A stretch of DNA of 64,000 bases. Origin: Ignavibacteriales bacterium (lineage in GTDB: Bacteria; Bacteroidota; Ignavibacteria; Ignavibacteriales; Melioribacteraceae). This document shows positions 7,345 through 15,662 of this stretch, piece after piece (the first letter of the stretch is position 1; each line of letters opens with the position of its first letter). The stretch spans positions 1 through 64,000 of the forward strand of contig JACOUS010000018.1 of assembly GCA_016177735.1 (NCBI GenBank), in the 5' to 3' direction. The position numbers were made by a program, and so were the translations under genes. The notes under the pieces are model-generated. The model made no database searches, was not told the DNA's origin, and was given only the letters and a program-made list of their open reading frames with translations.

Positions 7345-9483
7345 ATGAAGAAAACTAAAATGTTGAGAGTCTTTTCGACTCTACTATTATCCGCACTTAT
7401 CATATCATCTCTTCCTTTACAAGCACAATTAAAATTTGACCCCGACACAGTAAAAGCTCAGAAATTCGATACCGGAAAAATGTGGTCGTTTGATTATCCT
7501 CCGTTCGAATACTTCGAAAAGACTTACAGTTTCGCTCCGGATCAGGAATGGTTTGACGATGTTCGTTTATCTGCTTTGAGAGTACCGGGCTGTACTTCTT
7601 CATTTTTATCCGGCGACGGATTAATGATGACTAACTATCACTGTGCAGAAGGTTTGGTAAGACGTGTGCAGAAAGAAGGCGAAGATCTTGTAACAAACGG
7701 CTTCTTCGCTAAAACTTTGGCTGATGAAAGAAAAATTCCGAATTATTATACCGAACAACTCGCGTTCATTAAAGATGTTACCGAAGAAGTTCAAACAGCA
7801 GTATCTGCCGGTAAAACAAATGAAGAAAAAGCAAAACTGAAAGAAGAGAAATCAAAACAATTAGTTGAACAGTACAACAAAGAATCGGGACTGAATTGCC
7901 AGTTTGTTTCTTTGTTCAACGGCGGCAAATATTCTATTTATGGATACAAACGTTACGATGACGTGAGATTAGTTTTTGTTCCCGAATATCAAACAGCATT
8001 CTTCGGCGGCGATTACGATAACTTTACTTATCCGCGTTACAATTTGGACTGCGCTTTCTTGCGCGCTTACGAAAACGATAAACCGGTTCAAGCCGAACAC
8101 TTCTTCAAATTTTCTACAAACGGAATTAAACAAGGCGAACCGATTTTCACGGTCGGAAATCCCGGCTTTACTCAAAGATTGAAAACAGTTGCATTCCTCG
8201 AATACGCACGCGACATAACTTACCGCAATCTTTCGTTCCAGTATGATAATTTTTTCAATGATCTGGAAAAACTGAAATCGATTAAGCCGGCTAATAAAGA
8301 TTCTTATGAACAGATCAGAAGGCAAATTGGAAACGGACAAAAAGTATTTCATCAAGTTTACAAAGGCTTAACCGATCCGTATATGCTTGCACGCAAAAAA
8401 GCTTTCCAAAAAGAAATTCAAGAAAAAGTTTGGAATGACGGTGAACTGAAAGAACAGTACGGCAAAATTTGGGAGAATATCGAAAAGACAAGAATGGAAA
8501 TGAGAAATGTTGGACCGAAGATTGCCGTTTACACATTGAACAACAATTTCAGCGCGAGATATTTCTTTATTGCAAAAAGTCTTGTTGAACTTGCAAAACA
8601 ATTGCAGAAACCCGAAGACCAGCGCGAACCGCAGTACAAATCTGCAAAACTTGATTCAACAATAAATGCAATCTATCCCGAAAAAATTGACGAGCTTCTC
8701 GAAGAAACAAAGCTTGCCATTCAAGCAGATTATATTAGAATGAATCTCGGCGATAATGACCCGATCGTTAAAAAATTGTTCGAAGACAAAAAAGGAAAAG
8801 AAGCCGCTGAATATGTAATTGACAAATCCGTTGTCATTAACCGTGATGATGTTATCGAACTTGCAAAGGACGGTGCCGATGCAATTATGAATTCCGACGA
8901 TCCTTTCATTTATTTCATAAAAGAAACACAAGACAAACTTCCCGAACTACAAAAACAGGCAAAAGAAATTTATGCAACAGAGCAAGTTTACGATGACATG
9001 CTCGGGCAAGTAGTGTTCAAAATTTACGGCACATCAATTCCGCCCGATGCAAATTTCACTTTGAGAATCAGCGACGGCGTACTTCAAAATTTTGATTACA
9101 ATGGGACAATGGCTCCGACCGCAACAACATTTTACGGAATGTACGATAGATGGTATTCGTTCAACAAAGAATATCCGTGGAATCTCGCACCGAAATGGGA
9201 AAACCCGGCTAACCTGAATCTTTCGACACAGTACAATATTACGTCAACAAATGATATAGTTGGCGGAAACTCCGGCAGTGCAGTGATTAATAAAAATGCT
9301 GAAGTAGTAGGGCTTGCATTCGACGGCAACATGGAAAGTATTTACGGCAATTTTATTTACATGACTCACAACAACCGCTGTGTTTCTGTTGATGCACGCG
9401 GTATGATGGAAGCCTTCGATAAAATTTACAAAGCAGAAAGACTTGTTAACGAATTGAAAGAAGGCAAACTGCCGAAAGAATAA
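7345..9483 (+). CDS. S46 family dipeptidyl-peptidase (DPP7-type)
   Basis: 712 aa from the ATG at 7345, which follows GGGTGGG; an ATG 12 bases earlier has no site. A signal peptide ends at LPLQAQ. S46 enzymes are chymotrypsin-fold exopeptidases that release dipeptides in the periplasm. The catalytic His is in TNYHCAEG (H99) and the nucleophile in GGNSGSAV (S643). In the S1-determining segment the sequence reads FDGN; DPP11 has Arg where this has Gly, so preference for hydrophobic rather than acidic P1 residues is inferred. Length matches characterised members (about 710 aa). A paralog follows on the same strand, but a terminator lies between them. Confidence 0.9.
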   Translation: MKKTKMLRVFSTLLLSALIISSLPLQAQLKFDPDTVKAQKFDTGKMWSFDYPPFEYFEKTYSFAPDQEWFDDVRLSALRVPGCTSSFLSGDGLMMTNYHCAEGLVRRVQKEGEDLVTNGFFAKTLADERKIPNYYTEQLAFIKDVTEEVQTAVSAGKTNEEKAKLKEEKSKQLVEQYNKESGLNCQFVSLFNGGKYSIYGYKRYDDVRLVFVPEYQTAFFGGDYDNFTYPRYNLDCAFLRAYENDKPVQAEHFFKFSTNGIKQGEPIFTVGNPGFTQRLKTVAFLEYARDITYRNLSFQYDNFFNDLEKLKSIKPANKDSYEQIRRQIGNGQKVFHQVYKGLTDPYMLARKKAFQKEIQEKVWNDGELKEQYGKIWENIEKTRMEMRNVGPKIAVYTLNNNFSARYFFIAKSLVELAKQLQKPEDQREPQYKSAKLDSTINAIYPEKIDELLEETKLAIQADYIRMNLGDNDPIVKKLFEDKKGKEAAEYVIDKSVVINRDDVIELAKDGADAIMNSDDPFIYFIKETQDKLPELQKQAKEIYATEQVYDDMLGQVVFKIYGTSIPPDANFTLRISDGVLQNFDYNGTMAPTATTFYGMYDRWYSFNKEYPWNLAPKWENPANLNLSTQYNITSTNDIVGGNSGSAVINKNAEVVGLAFDGNMESIYGNFIYMTHNNRCVSVDARGMMEAFDKIYKAERLVNELKEGKLPKE

Positions 9484-9513
9484 TTTTGTGATTTATAATG
9501 TAGAAATGTTTGT

Positions 9514-9561
9514 AACCGGGTCTGCTTTCATAATTTTGATGCTGACCCGGTTGTTGTTTTT
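9514..9561 (+). terminator. Intrinsic terminator after first S46 gene
   Basis: AACCGGGTC (9514-9522) pairs perfectly with GACCCGGTT (9544-9552), a 9-bp stem, followed by a T-rich tract (GTTGTTTTT). It lies 30 bases after the stop of the upstream peptidase gene. Confidence 0.75.
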
Positions 9562-9618
9562 AAAGACGGTTATTATTTTTTATCCCCTCATTGTGCAACT
9601 ATCAATCACGAGGTTAAA

Positions 9619-11760
9619 ATGAAAATCAGATCCTCAATTTACTTTGTCACTTTGTTACTTTGCTTCTTTGTCACTTCGCTAAAATCCCAATCGATATACG
9701 AACCCGTAGATATTTCAAAAGTAGAATCATCACTCAAAGAAATGGGAAAGATGTGGACATTCGATGCAGTTCCGCTCGATTACTTTGAGAAAGAATACGG
9801 ATTCCGACTGGGCGAAGAATGGCTTGATGAAACAATGAAGTCGGCGCTCCAATTCGGCAACGGATGTTCTGCTGCATTTGTTTCCGCAGACGGTTTGATA
9901 ATGACGAATCATCACTGCGGGCGCGGTATTCTTCCTTCGCTTTCGCCGGAAGGAAAAGATTATCTGCGCGATGGTTATTACGCAAATACTCTTGCCGATG
10001 AAATTAAAACACCAAACATGTTTGTTGATCAGTTACTTGTAATTGAGGATATTACAAAAGAAGTTCTCGATGCAATGAAAACGGGTGCAACCGACAAAGA
10101 GAAAGTTCAAAAACGTGATGAGAAAATTACCGAGATCGAAAAGAAGAATTCCGAAAAATCCGGTTTGATCTGTAAAGTAGTTGAATTGTACAACGGCGGA
10201 AAATATTCTTTGTATTACTACAAACGTTACACGGATATTCGTTTGGTGATGTCTCCCGATTTTCAAATTGCATCGACCGGATGGGATTGGGATAATTTTA
10301 CATATCCGCGCTACGAACTCGATTTCATGTTCTTCCGTGCCTATGAAAACGATAAGCCGGTTCAAACAGAACATTTTTTTAAGTTCAGCAAAAACGGTGC
10401 TCAAGAAGGCGAACCAATTTTTGTTATCGGCAGACCCGGCAGTACACAACGGTTAATTTCTTCCGCCGAACTCGAATATTTTAGAGACAAGGATTATAAA
10501 TTCAGACTCACGTTCTTCAATGAAATTTACAAAGCTTATTTCGAACTTTTTCAGACACACCCGGAAAGAAATTCTGAACTGCTCAATCTTGTAATGGGAT
10601 GGGGAAATGCACGCAAATCTTTTGCCGGAAGATTTATGGCTTTGCGCGATGAATTTGTGATGGCTAAAAAGAGAGACTTCGAAAAAAATCTGCGCGCTAA
10701 AATTGATGCCGAACCCGAATTGAAAAAGAAATACAGTCACGTTTGGGATGCCGTCAAAAATAGTCTCGATGAAAAAAGAAAATATGCAGATGAAGATGCG
10801 GCTTACACGCTTCCAAACTTTGGACAGATAAAACCGGTTTATTTCATAATTGCAGAACGCGTTATCAAGTATGCCGAGCAGATGAAACTTGACGAAGCCA
10901 AACGAGATTCTAATTACATCGGGAAAAAACTTGTGACAACAATTGCCGGAATTTTCCCCGAAGGAATTGATATCGAATTGCAGACAAAACTTGTTAGAGC
11001 ATTTGCCGATTATCAAACAAGCATACTCGGCATTGATAATCAATTGATGCAGAAAATTTACGTCGGGAAGAAAGGGGACGAAGCTGCACAGTCTGCTTTG
11101 AATAACTCTCTTCTCACAAGCAAAGAAAAAGTAAATGAGCTGTTGAAAAAAACACCGGATGAAATTCTTAACTCCGATGATTCGTTTATCTATTTTTTAC
11201 GTAACACACAAAGCAGACTTTTGGAAGTGCGTGCAGAAATTTCCGAAATCAATGCAACGCTTGCCGTGCTTAATCAATTACTTGGCGAAGCCGGAAGCAC
11301 TGTTTACGGAGATAAAATTCCACCCGATGCAACAAGCACACTGAGAATTTCCGATGGAAAAATTCAAGGTTATGAATACAACGGAACAATAGCGCCGGGC
11401 AAAACTACTTTCTTCGGTTTGTACGATAGATGGAATTCGTTTGGCAAAAAAGCATACCCGTGGGGATTGCATCCTCGCTGGCAGAAAATTCCCGAAGGAT
11501 TGGATTTATCTGTACCGATCGGGTTTGCATCAACAAATGATATTGTCGGTGGTAATTCCGGCAGTTCGATTATCAACAAAAATAGAGAAGTAATCGGGCT
11601 TGCTCACGACGGCAATCTTGAAAGTCTTGCCGGCGATTTTATCTTTCTTGAAAGCAGTAACAGAACTGTTGCTACAGATTCGTGGGGCTTGATGGAATCT
11701 TTGAAGCATGTATTTAATACGGAACGGCTTGTAAAAGAATTGGAAAACGGAAAAATGTAA
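9619..11760 (+). CDS. S46 family dipeptidyl-peptidase, second tandem copy
   Basis: 713 aa with a signal peptide ending near LKSQ (residue 24). The catalytic His is H99 in TNHHCGRG and the nucleophile is S647 in GGNSGSSI. The segment after it reads AHDGN, again Gly at the position that is Arg in DPP11. Architecture is the same as the preceding gene (shared KMW.FD..P.(D/E)YFEK, NFTYPRYxLD and AYENDKPVQ segments), so the pair arose by duplication, but the sequences have diverged and may prefer different P1 residues. The start ATG follows an ACGAGGTTAAA site. It has its own upstream region after the terminator at 9514-9561. Confidence 0.9.
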   Translation: MKIRSSIYFVTLLLCFFVTSLKSQSIYEPVDISKVESSLKEMGKMWTFDAVPLDYFEKEYGFRLGEEWLDETMKSALQFGNGCSAAFVSADGLIMTNHHCGRGILPSLSPEGKDYLRDGYYANTLADEIKTPNMFVDQLLVIEDITKEVLDAMKTGATDKEKVQKRDEKITEIEKKNSEKSGLICKVVELYNGGKYSLYYYKRYTDIRLVMSPDFQIASTGWDWDNFTYPRYELDFMFFRAYENDKPVQTEHFFKFSKNGAQEGEPIFVIGRPGSTQRLISSAELEYFRDKDYKFRLTFFNEIYKAYFELFQTHPERNSELLNLVMGWGNARKSFAGRFMALRDEFVMAKKRDFEKNLRAKIDAEPELKKKYSHVWDAVKNSLDEKRKYADEDAAYTLPNFGQIKPVYFIIAERVIKYAEQMKLDEAKRDSNYIGKKLVTTIAGIFPEGIDIELQTKLVRAFADYQTSILGIDNQLMQKIYVGKKGDEAAQSALNNSLLTSKEKVNELLKKTPDEILNSDDSFIYFLRNTQSRLLEVRAEISEINATLAVLNQLLGEAGSTVYGDKIPPDATSTLRISDGKIQGYEYNGTIAPGKTTFFGLYDRWNSFGKKAYPWGLHPRWQKIPEGLDLSVPIGFASTNDIVGGNSGSSIINKNREVIGLAHDGNLESLAGDFIFLESSNRTVATDSWGLMESLKHVFNTERLVKELENGKM

Positions 11761-11764
11761 TTGC

Positions 11765-11823
11765 CTTTGTGACTTGGTGGCGAAGATTGATGGAAAAACT
11801 TTTTATGCCGCCAAGTCACAAAG
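11765..11823 (+). terminator. Long imperfect hairpin after second S46 gene
   Basis: CTTTGTGACTTGG at 11765 pairs with CCAAGTCACAAAG ending at 11823; the stem continues after a small bulge (TGGCG/CGCC). It starts 4 bases after the stop codon. There is no long T tract, so it may be a repeat element or mRNA-stabilising hairpin rather than a true terminator. Confidence 0.5.
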
Positions 11824-11879
11824 TTTAAAACTTTGTTGAAAGAAACAGTGTTACAATAAAAAAATCGGAAAGGGTATGA

Positions 11880-12101
11880 ATGCAAAAATTTTCATCCGGC
11901 ACAAACTCAGAATCACCGTGCGACGGCAGCTGTATAATAGATCCCAAAACTGATTATTGTAAAAGCTGTTTCAGAACGATGAATGAAATAATGGAGTGGC
12001 TCTCGTTTACGTACGAACAAAGAAAAGATGTACTAAAAAAAGTTGAAGCGAGAAAACTTTCCGAAAAAAACAAATCTGATAAATCACATGACGAAAATTG
12101 A
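11880..12101 (+). CDS. DUF1289 small cysteine-rich protein
   Basis: 73 aa. It has the DUF1289 pattern SPCDGSCIIDPKTDYCKSC followed by FRTMNEIMEW: four cysteines and the conserved R(T)xxE(I)xxW helix. The family is thought to bind iron-sulfur or zinc; its role is unknown. Its last 14 bases overlap the start of the cobalamin adenosyltransferase gene, so the two are translationally coupled. The C-terminal tail is rich in Lys, Asp and Glu. Confidence 0.8.
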   Translation: MQKFSSGTNSESPCDGSCIIDPKTDYCKSCFRTMNEIMEWLSFTYEQRKDVLKKVEARKLSEKNKSDKSHDEN

Positions 12102-12621
12102 ACGCGGTTACATTCAAATTTATACCGGTAACGGAAAAGGCAAGACCACGGCTGCCTTGGGGCAAACACTTCGCGCCGCCGGTTACGGATTGAAATCTTA
12201 CATAATTCAGTTTATGAAAGAATATCCGTACAGCGAGTTGAACAGTCTGAAAAGTTTATCTCAATTTATAACTATTGAGCAAGTGTGCGGTGATGATTTC
12301 GTGTACAAACGAGAAACACCGCCGGCAGAAGAAATTGAGAAAGCACTTGATGCACTTGAGCGGATAAAAAAAATTATGAACAGCGGCGAATACGATTTGA
12401 TAATTCTTGATGAAGTTTGCGTTGCAATTTATTTCGGATTGCTGAAACTTAATGAGGTGCAAGCAGTTGTTAACAGCAAGCCCGCCAATGTAGAATTAAT
12501 TTTAACCGGCAGATATTGCCCGGACGAACTAATTGAAAAAGCCGATCTCGTTACCGAAATGAAAGAAGTAAAACATTATTATCAAAAAGGTGTGCTCGCA
12601 AGAAAAGGAATAGAATCGTAA
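12088..12621 (+). CDS. cobO: Cob(I)yrinic acid a,c-diamide adenosyltransferase
   Basis: 177 aa. The P-loop GNGKGKTTAALG is at residues 14-25 and the family segment LIILDEVCVAI is present, as in CobO/CobA/BtuR. It transfers the adenosyl group of ATP to cob(I)alamin or cobyrinic diamide to make adenosylcobalamin in the cytosol. I place the start at the ATG at 12088 (MTKIERGYIQIYTGNG), because the family N-terminus begins just before G(Y/R)IQIYTG; an upstream in-frame ATG at 12043 would lie deep inside the DUF1289 gene. No other cobalamin genes are nearby, so salvage rather than de novo synthesis is likely. Confidence 0.88.
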   Translation: MTKIERGYIQIYTGNGKGKTTAALGQTLRAAGYGLKSYIIQFMKEYPYSELNSLKSLSQFITIEQVCGDDFVYKRETPPAEEIEKALDALERIKKIMNSGEYDLIILDEVCVAIYFGLLKLNEVQAVVNSKPANVELILTGRYCPDELIEKADLVTEMKEVKHYYQKGVLARKGIES

Positions 12622-12634
12622 TTAAAAAGTACGA

Positions 12635-12649
12635 TCCGCCGTAGGCGGA
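12635..12649. repeat. Small hairpin with flanking degenerate repeat DNA
   Basis: TCCGCC-GTA-GGCGGA forms a 6-bp hairpin 13 bases after the cobO stop. The rest of 12622-12767 is a degenerate intergenic repeat (AAGTACGA..., GAGGTACGAATTTT, GGAATTACGATTTA, and TATCCAGCATCCAGTATAG) of the type seen at 14897, 15546 and 27616. Confidence 0.55.
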
Positions 12650-12767
12650 ACGAGGTACGAATTTTAATTTTTGATTTCGGAATTACGATTTAGAATCTAT
12701 AAAGTATTGAATTTCATTCTACTAGTATCCAGCATCCAGTATAGAGAACCCAACATTCAGTCCGAAA

Positions 12768-13832
12768 CTATTCGTTCGCCCTCCTTTCGTATGCAAAATC
12801 CACAATCATCTTCAAAGTTTTTCTGTAAGAATAACCGGCATGTTTTGCAGAACGCATGAATCCGGCACCTTCTTGCAAATCGGGGTTCGGATTAACTTCG
12901 AGCACGTAAAGTTTGTTATCAGCTTTTGAAAGGCGCATATCAACACGTGCATAATCGCGGCAGCCGACTGCCTTCACGCATTGCAAAGCCATCTGCTCTG
13001 CTTCAATACGAATTTCGTCTGCAAGCTGTGCCGGACAGATCGGAATTGTTTTGTGATATGCTTCGTGATGAGGATCCCACTTTGCCTGAAAGCTTACTAT
13101 CGGGTGAAGGTTCTCCGGCATCTTTGAAAAATCTATTTCGCTGATCGGAAGAACTTTAGGATTTTTATCGCCGAAGACGGCAACATTTAATTCTCTTCCC
13201 AAAATAAATTCTTCAACAAGCGCCGGCTGTTTAAAAGAATTGAAAACATATTCGACACGTTTCTTTAATGAATCGACATTGTAAACAATTGCATCGTTAT
13301 CAATTCCGACACTTGCATCTTCCAGAGCTGGTTTTACAATTAATGGGTAACGCAAACCGAGCCGGAACGAGCGGTCCATCGTTTTAATTATTTTGTAGCG
13401 TGGAGTTCTGATTCCGAGCGAACTCAAAATTCTTTTTGTGAGGGTTTTATTTTGGCAAGTGCCCAAAGCCATTGGTGGTGCGCCGGTGTATGCCGTGTTT
13501 AGCAATTCAAGCAGCCCGGTAAAATTCATTTCAAGCCGCGGCTGATCTTTATAAAGTTCTACAAGATTGAACACAACATCCGGTTTATTCTTATCGTAAT
13601 CTTTTATGAACAGATTCATGTTATCCATTATATTCAAAGTATAAGATTCGCAGCCGGATTTGCGGAGGGCGGCTGCAATTGCTTCGTATTCGGAAATCGG
13701 GTCAACGCCGTTTAGGTCGAAATAGGGTGTAAAATCAAGCCCGCCGTGGCGGGCAAGTTCGCTTTTACTCTTCTTTTTTGTCTTTTTATAAATCTCCGGA
13801 TTTGCTTCGTTATAGACTACGGCAACTTTCAT
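12768..13832 (-). CDS. ATP-grasp protein, D-alanine-D-alanine ligase-like
   Basis: 354 aa. It begins MKVAVVYNEANPE like the N-terminal domain of Ddl. The ATP-grasp body includes GAPPMALGTCQNKTLTKRIL, YPLIVKPALEDASVGI (ATP-binding Lys), VEEFILGRELNVAV, and the metal-binding end YVLEVNPNPDL. These enzymes join a carboxylate to an amine through an acyl-phosphate. It is longer than typical Ddl (about 305-320 aa) in the N-terminal half, and a housekeeping ddl is normally near mur genes, which are absent here, so a different amino-acid or peptide substrate is plausible. It is divergent from a C39-like gene across a 180-base spacer. Confidence 0.75.
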   Translation of the reverse strand: MKVAVVYNEANPEIYKKTKKKSKSELARHGGLDFTPYFDLNGVDPISEYEAIAAALRKSGCESYTLNIMDNMNLFIKDYDKNKPDVVFNLVELYKDQPRLEMNFTGLLELLNTAYTGAPPMALGTCQNKTLTKRILSSLGIRTPRYKIIKTMDRSFRLGLRYPLIVKPALEDASVGIDNDAIVYNVDSLKKRVEYVFNSFKQPALVEEFILGRELNVAVFGDKNPKVLPISEIDFSKMPENLHPIVSFQAKWDPHHEAYHKTIPICPAQLADEIRIEAEQMALQCVKAVGCRDYARVDMRLSKADNKLYVLEVNPNPDLQEGAGFMRSAKHAGYSYRKTLKMIVDFAYERRANE

Positions 13833-13960
13833 TAATCGCTCTAATTTTTTAAAAGATCATGTTAGTCCAAACTTTTCCGGCAGAGCAAAATGTTCGAGAG
13901 AACAAATTTTTTTATATTAAAAAAGTTTGTGACATTTGTGCAAAAGGTAAACAAAAATGT

Positions 13961-13989
13961 TTTGCAATTCAAAAGTTTTGTTATTTTTG
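13961..13989 (+). promoter_or_regulatory. Putative Bacteroidota-type promoter for the C39-like gene
   Basis: TTTG at 13961-13964 and TATTTTTG at 13982-13989 match the -33 TTTG and -7 TAnnTTTG consensus with a 17-base spacer, slightly shorter than the usual 19-21. Transcription would start a few bases before the ATG at 14013, giving a short leader. Confidence 0.4.
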
Positions 13990-14012
13990 CTTCGAACCGA
14001 AAAGAGACTAAA

Positions 14013-14849
14013 ATGAGTTTCTATCCTCAACCTAACAAATATCAATGCGGTCCGTTTGCACTAAAGTATGCGCTCGTAATGATCGGCATATTTAAAGATG
14101 AAGATCAAATCGGAATTATTGCCGGCAGTACGTGGTGGGCTGGTACGGACGAATTTGGTTTGAGCAGAGCAGCCCGGCGTTTCGAATGCAAGATGAAACA
14201 TTTCCAATCAAGCAATCCCGATGATGCGCGCAGAATGTTGATCAATGAATTGAAGAAAGGACATCCGTGCATTCTCAGCGTCAAAAATTGGGAACACTGG
14301 CATACGGTTGTTAGTTATCAAAAAGGAAAATTTGTTGTGATCGACAGCGAGCTCGATAAAGTTGTTTCGGTTCTTACTTCTTCGCAGCTTTTAAGATTAT
14401 GGAAGTACGTTGAAAAAGGTACCGACATCCGCAGTTACGACGGCTACGCGTTGATTCCGAAATTCAAAGTTACTACACGTGCAAAGTTTACTCCCGAAAA
14501 AGCAAAATATTTGATGTACGATAAAAACGAAGACCTCGCAAAAAAATTTGATCAATACACAAATGATTTGATAAACATCTGCAACCCGCGCACAAAATTG
14601 AGTTACAACTTTATTACTTTCTCGGAATTTTTGAGACGCAACGAACTAAACCTAATTAAACGCGTAGCAAACTGGCACGGCGAGCCGACTTATTCCGAGC
14701 TCAAAAAAATTTTATCCAATATGAAATTTGTTGCCGAGGTTTACGATTTAATTGTTCCCGAAGACGAGGAGAAACGTGCCGCGATTGATCTCGCTTCGAT
14801 TCTAATGCTCTACTCTTGCGGCAAATACGGAATGACTCCTATTTATTGA
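14013..14849 (+). CDS. C39-like (papain-fold) cysteine peptidase-like protein
   Basis: 278 aa from the ATG at 14013; an upstream frame to 13890 would overlap the predicted promoter. The N-terminal domain reads PNKYQCGPFALKYAL with Cys12 preceded by Gln11, then WEHWHTVV with His97 and VVIDSE with Asp111, consistent with the Cys-His-Asp triad of peptidase C39-like proteins. No signal peptide or transporter domains are seen, so it is not a bacteriocin exporter. The C-terminal half (about 150-278) is helical and unrecognised. Divergent pairing with an ATP-grasp ligase suggests opposite reactions on a peptide or amide bond, which is inference only. Confidence 0.65.
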   Translation: MSFYPQPNKYQCGPFALKYALVMIGIFKDEDQIGIIAGSTWWAGTDEFGLSRAARRFECKMKHFQSSNPDDARRMLINELKKGHPCILSVKNWEHWHTVVSYQKGKFVVIDSELDKVVSVLTSSQLLRLWKYVEKGTDIRSYDGYALIPKFKVTTRAKFTPEKAKYLMYDKNEDLAKKFDQYTNDLINICNPRTKLSYNFITFSEFLRRNELNLIKRVANWHGEPTYSELKKILSNMKFVAEVYDLIVPEDEEKRAAIDLASILMLYSCGKYGMTPIY

Positions 14850-15045
14850 GTGATGAGTGCAGAGTGATGAACGCAGAACGAAGGATAAGTACGAGGGACG
14901 ATTTTTTTGAATTACGAAGTACGAATTACGAAGTACGAGGAACGAATTTAGAAAACCTTTTGAGAGTAATGTTACGAGCTTGCCAGTCGAAGACGGGTGT
15001 AGAACGTAGAGTTGACCATTTGGCAATTAGACAATGAAAAAATCA
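14850..15045. repeat. Mixed intergenic repeat block
   Basis: It contains GAGTGCAGAGTGATGAACGC, then a direct repeat of GAATTACGAAGTAC units (14919-14945), then GAGCTTGCCAGTCGAAGACG with GGTGTAGAACGTAGAGT (14978-15012). The same modules recur at 15546-15620, 27616-27660, 37119-37141, 49981-50046, 61199-61318 and 61602-61684. No gene is supported here; short frames crossing it are repeat-derived. Confidence 0.7.
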
Positions 15046-15054
15046 GATTGTGGA

Positions 15055-15325
15055 ATGGAATTGATATTTGAATGGAATAGGGAAAAAGAAAGAGTTAATT
15101 CTATAAAGCACGGCGTTACTTTTGGCGAAGCCTAAACAGTATTTTTCGATCCGTTAGCTAAAATATTTGATAGGAGAAAAGAGAGAAATTATAGTTGGGC
15201 AATCAAAAAATAATAAATTGCTGCTTGTTGTGTTTGTCGAAAGGTTACAAAACAAAATCAGAATAATAAGTGCAAGATTAGCAACCAAAAGAGAAAAGAA
15301 AGATTATGAAGAAAACAAAATCTAG
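15055..15325 (+). pseudogene. brnT: Degraded BrnT-family toxin gene
   Basis: The reading begins MELIFEWNREKERVNSIKHG, the BrnT N-terminus, reaches TFGEA and then hits an in-frame TAA at 15133-15135, where intact BrnT proteins continue EA(K/A)TVF. The frame resumes as TVFFDPLAKIFD, then shifts by one base around 15171-15187 and continues EIIVGQSKNNKLLLVVFVE...IRIISARLATKREKKDYEEN to a TAG at 15323. BrnT is a ribonuclease toxin of a type II toxin-antitoxin system. The stop, the frameshift and the apparent loss of a few residues after IFD mean no full toxin can be made. The 3' end overlaps the brnA start by 20 bases, the normal brnTA arrangement. Confidence 0.85.
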
Positions 15326-15533
15326 TTCTATAGTAGCTGAGATGCAGACGGAATATAAATTTGATTACAAGAAAGCAAAGCCGAACCGGTTTGCAGATTT
15401 GGAAAAACAAATTGTTGTCCAGATTGATAAAGATGTAGCTGAAGTTTTTGATTCATCGGAAAAAGTAAACTCTGCCTTGAGAGCCATTATTTCAGCTTAT
15501 CCAAAAAGCAGAAAGAAAAGACAAAAGGTGTGA
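15306..15533 (+). CDS. brnA: BrnA-family antitoxin, apparently intact
   Basis: 75 aa. It contains the BrnA pattern VQIDKDVAEVF.SSEKVNSALRAII, a ribbon-helix-helix-like DNA-binding region that also neutralises BrnT and autoregulates the operon. The start lies inside the 3' end of the broken brnT gene. Because its toxin partner is disrupted, it may be a relic, an anti-addiction antitoxin against plasmid BrnT, or a free transcription factor. N-terminal KFDYKKAKPNRFA matches the family linker. A repeat block follows. Confidence 0.75.
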   Translation: MKKTKSSSIVAEMQTEYKFDYKKAKPNRFADLEKQIVVQIDKDVAEVFDSSEKVNSALRAIISAYPKSRKKRQKV

Positions 15534-15662
15534 AGAACAACTCATTAAGTACGAATTTTGAATTACGAAGTACGAATTACGATTACGAGCTTGCCAGTCG
15601 AAGAACGTTGAGTTGACCATTTAATAATTAGACAATTCGGCAATAGAACAATTTAATACACT
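15534..15662. repeat. Intergenic repeat block after brnA
   Basis: It contains AAGTACGAATTTTGAATTAC and further GAAGTACGAATTACGATTAC units, then GAGCTTGCCAGTCGAAGAAC followed by GTTGAGTTGACCATTT, which also occurs at 15008-15022. It is the second copy of the 14850-15045 block, so the brnTA remnant is bracketed by direct repeats in the same orientation. Confidence 0.65.

Noticed and set aside
10453-11043. 196-codon minus-strand frame
   Set aside because: It lies opposite the second S46 gene, whose catalytic motifs and full length leave no doubt about the coding strand.
14897-14945. CRISPR array
   Set aside because: The GAATTACGAAGTAC units are adjacent without unique spacers of constant length, and no cas genes are present.
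14802-15037. Overlapping frames of 73-74 codons on both strands after the C39-like gene
   Set aside because: They run through the repeat block and into the end of the C39-like gene; similar frames appear at every copy of the repeat.
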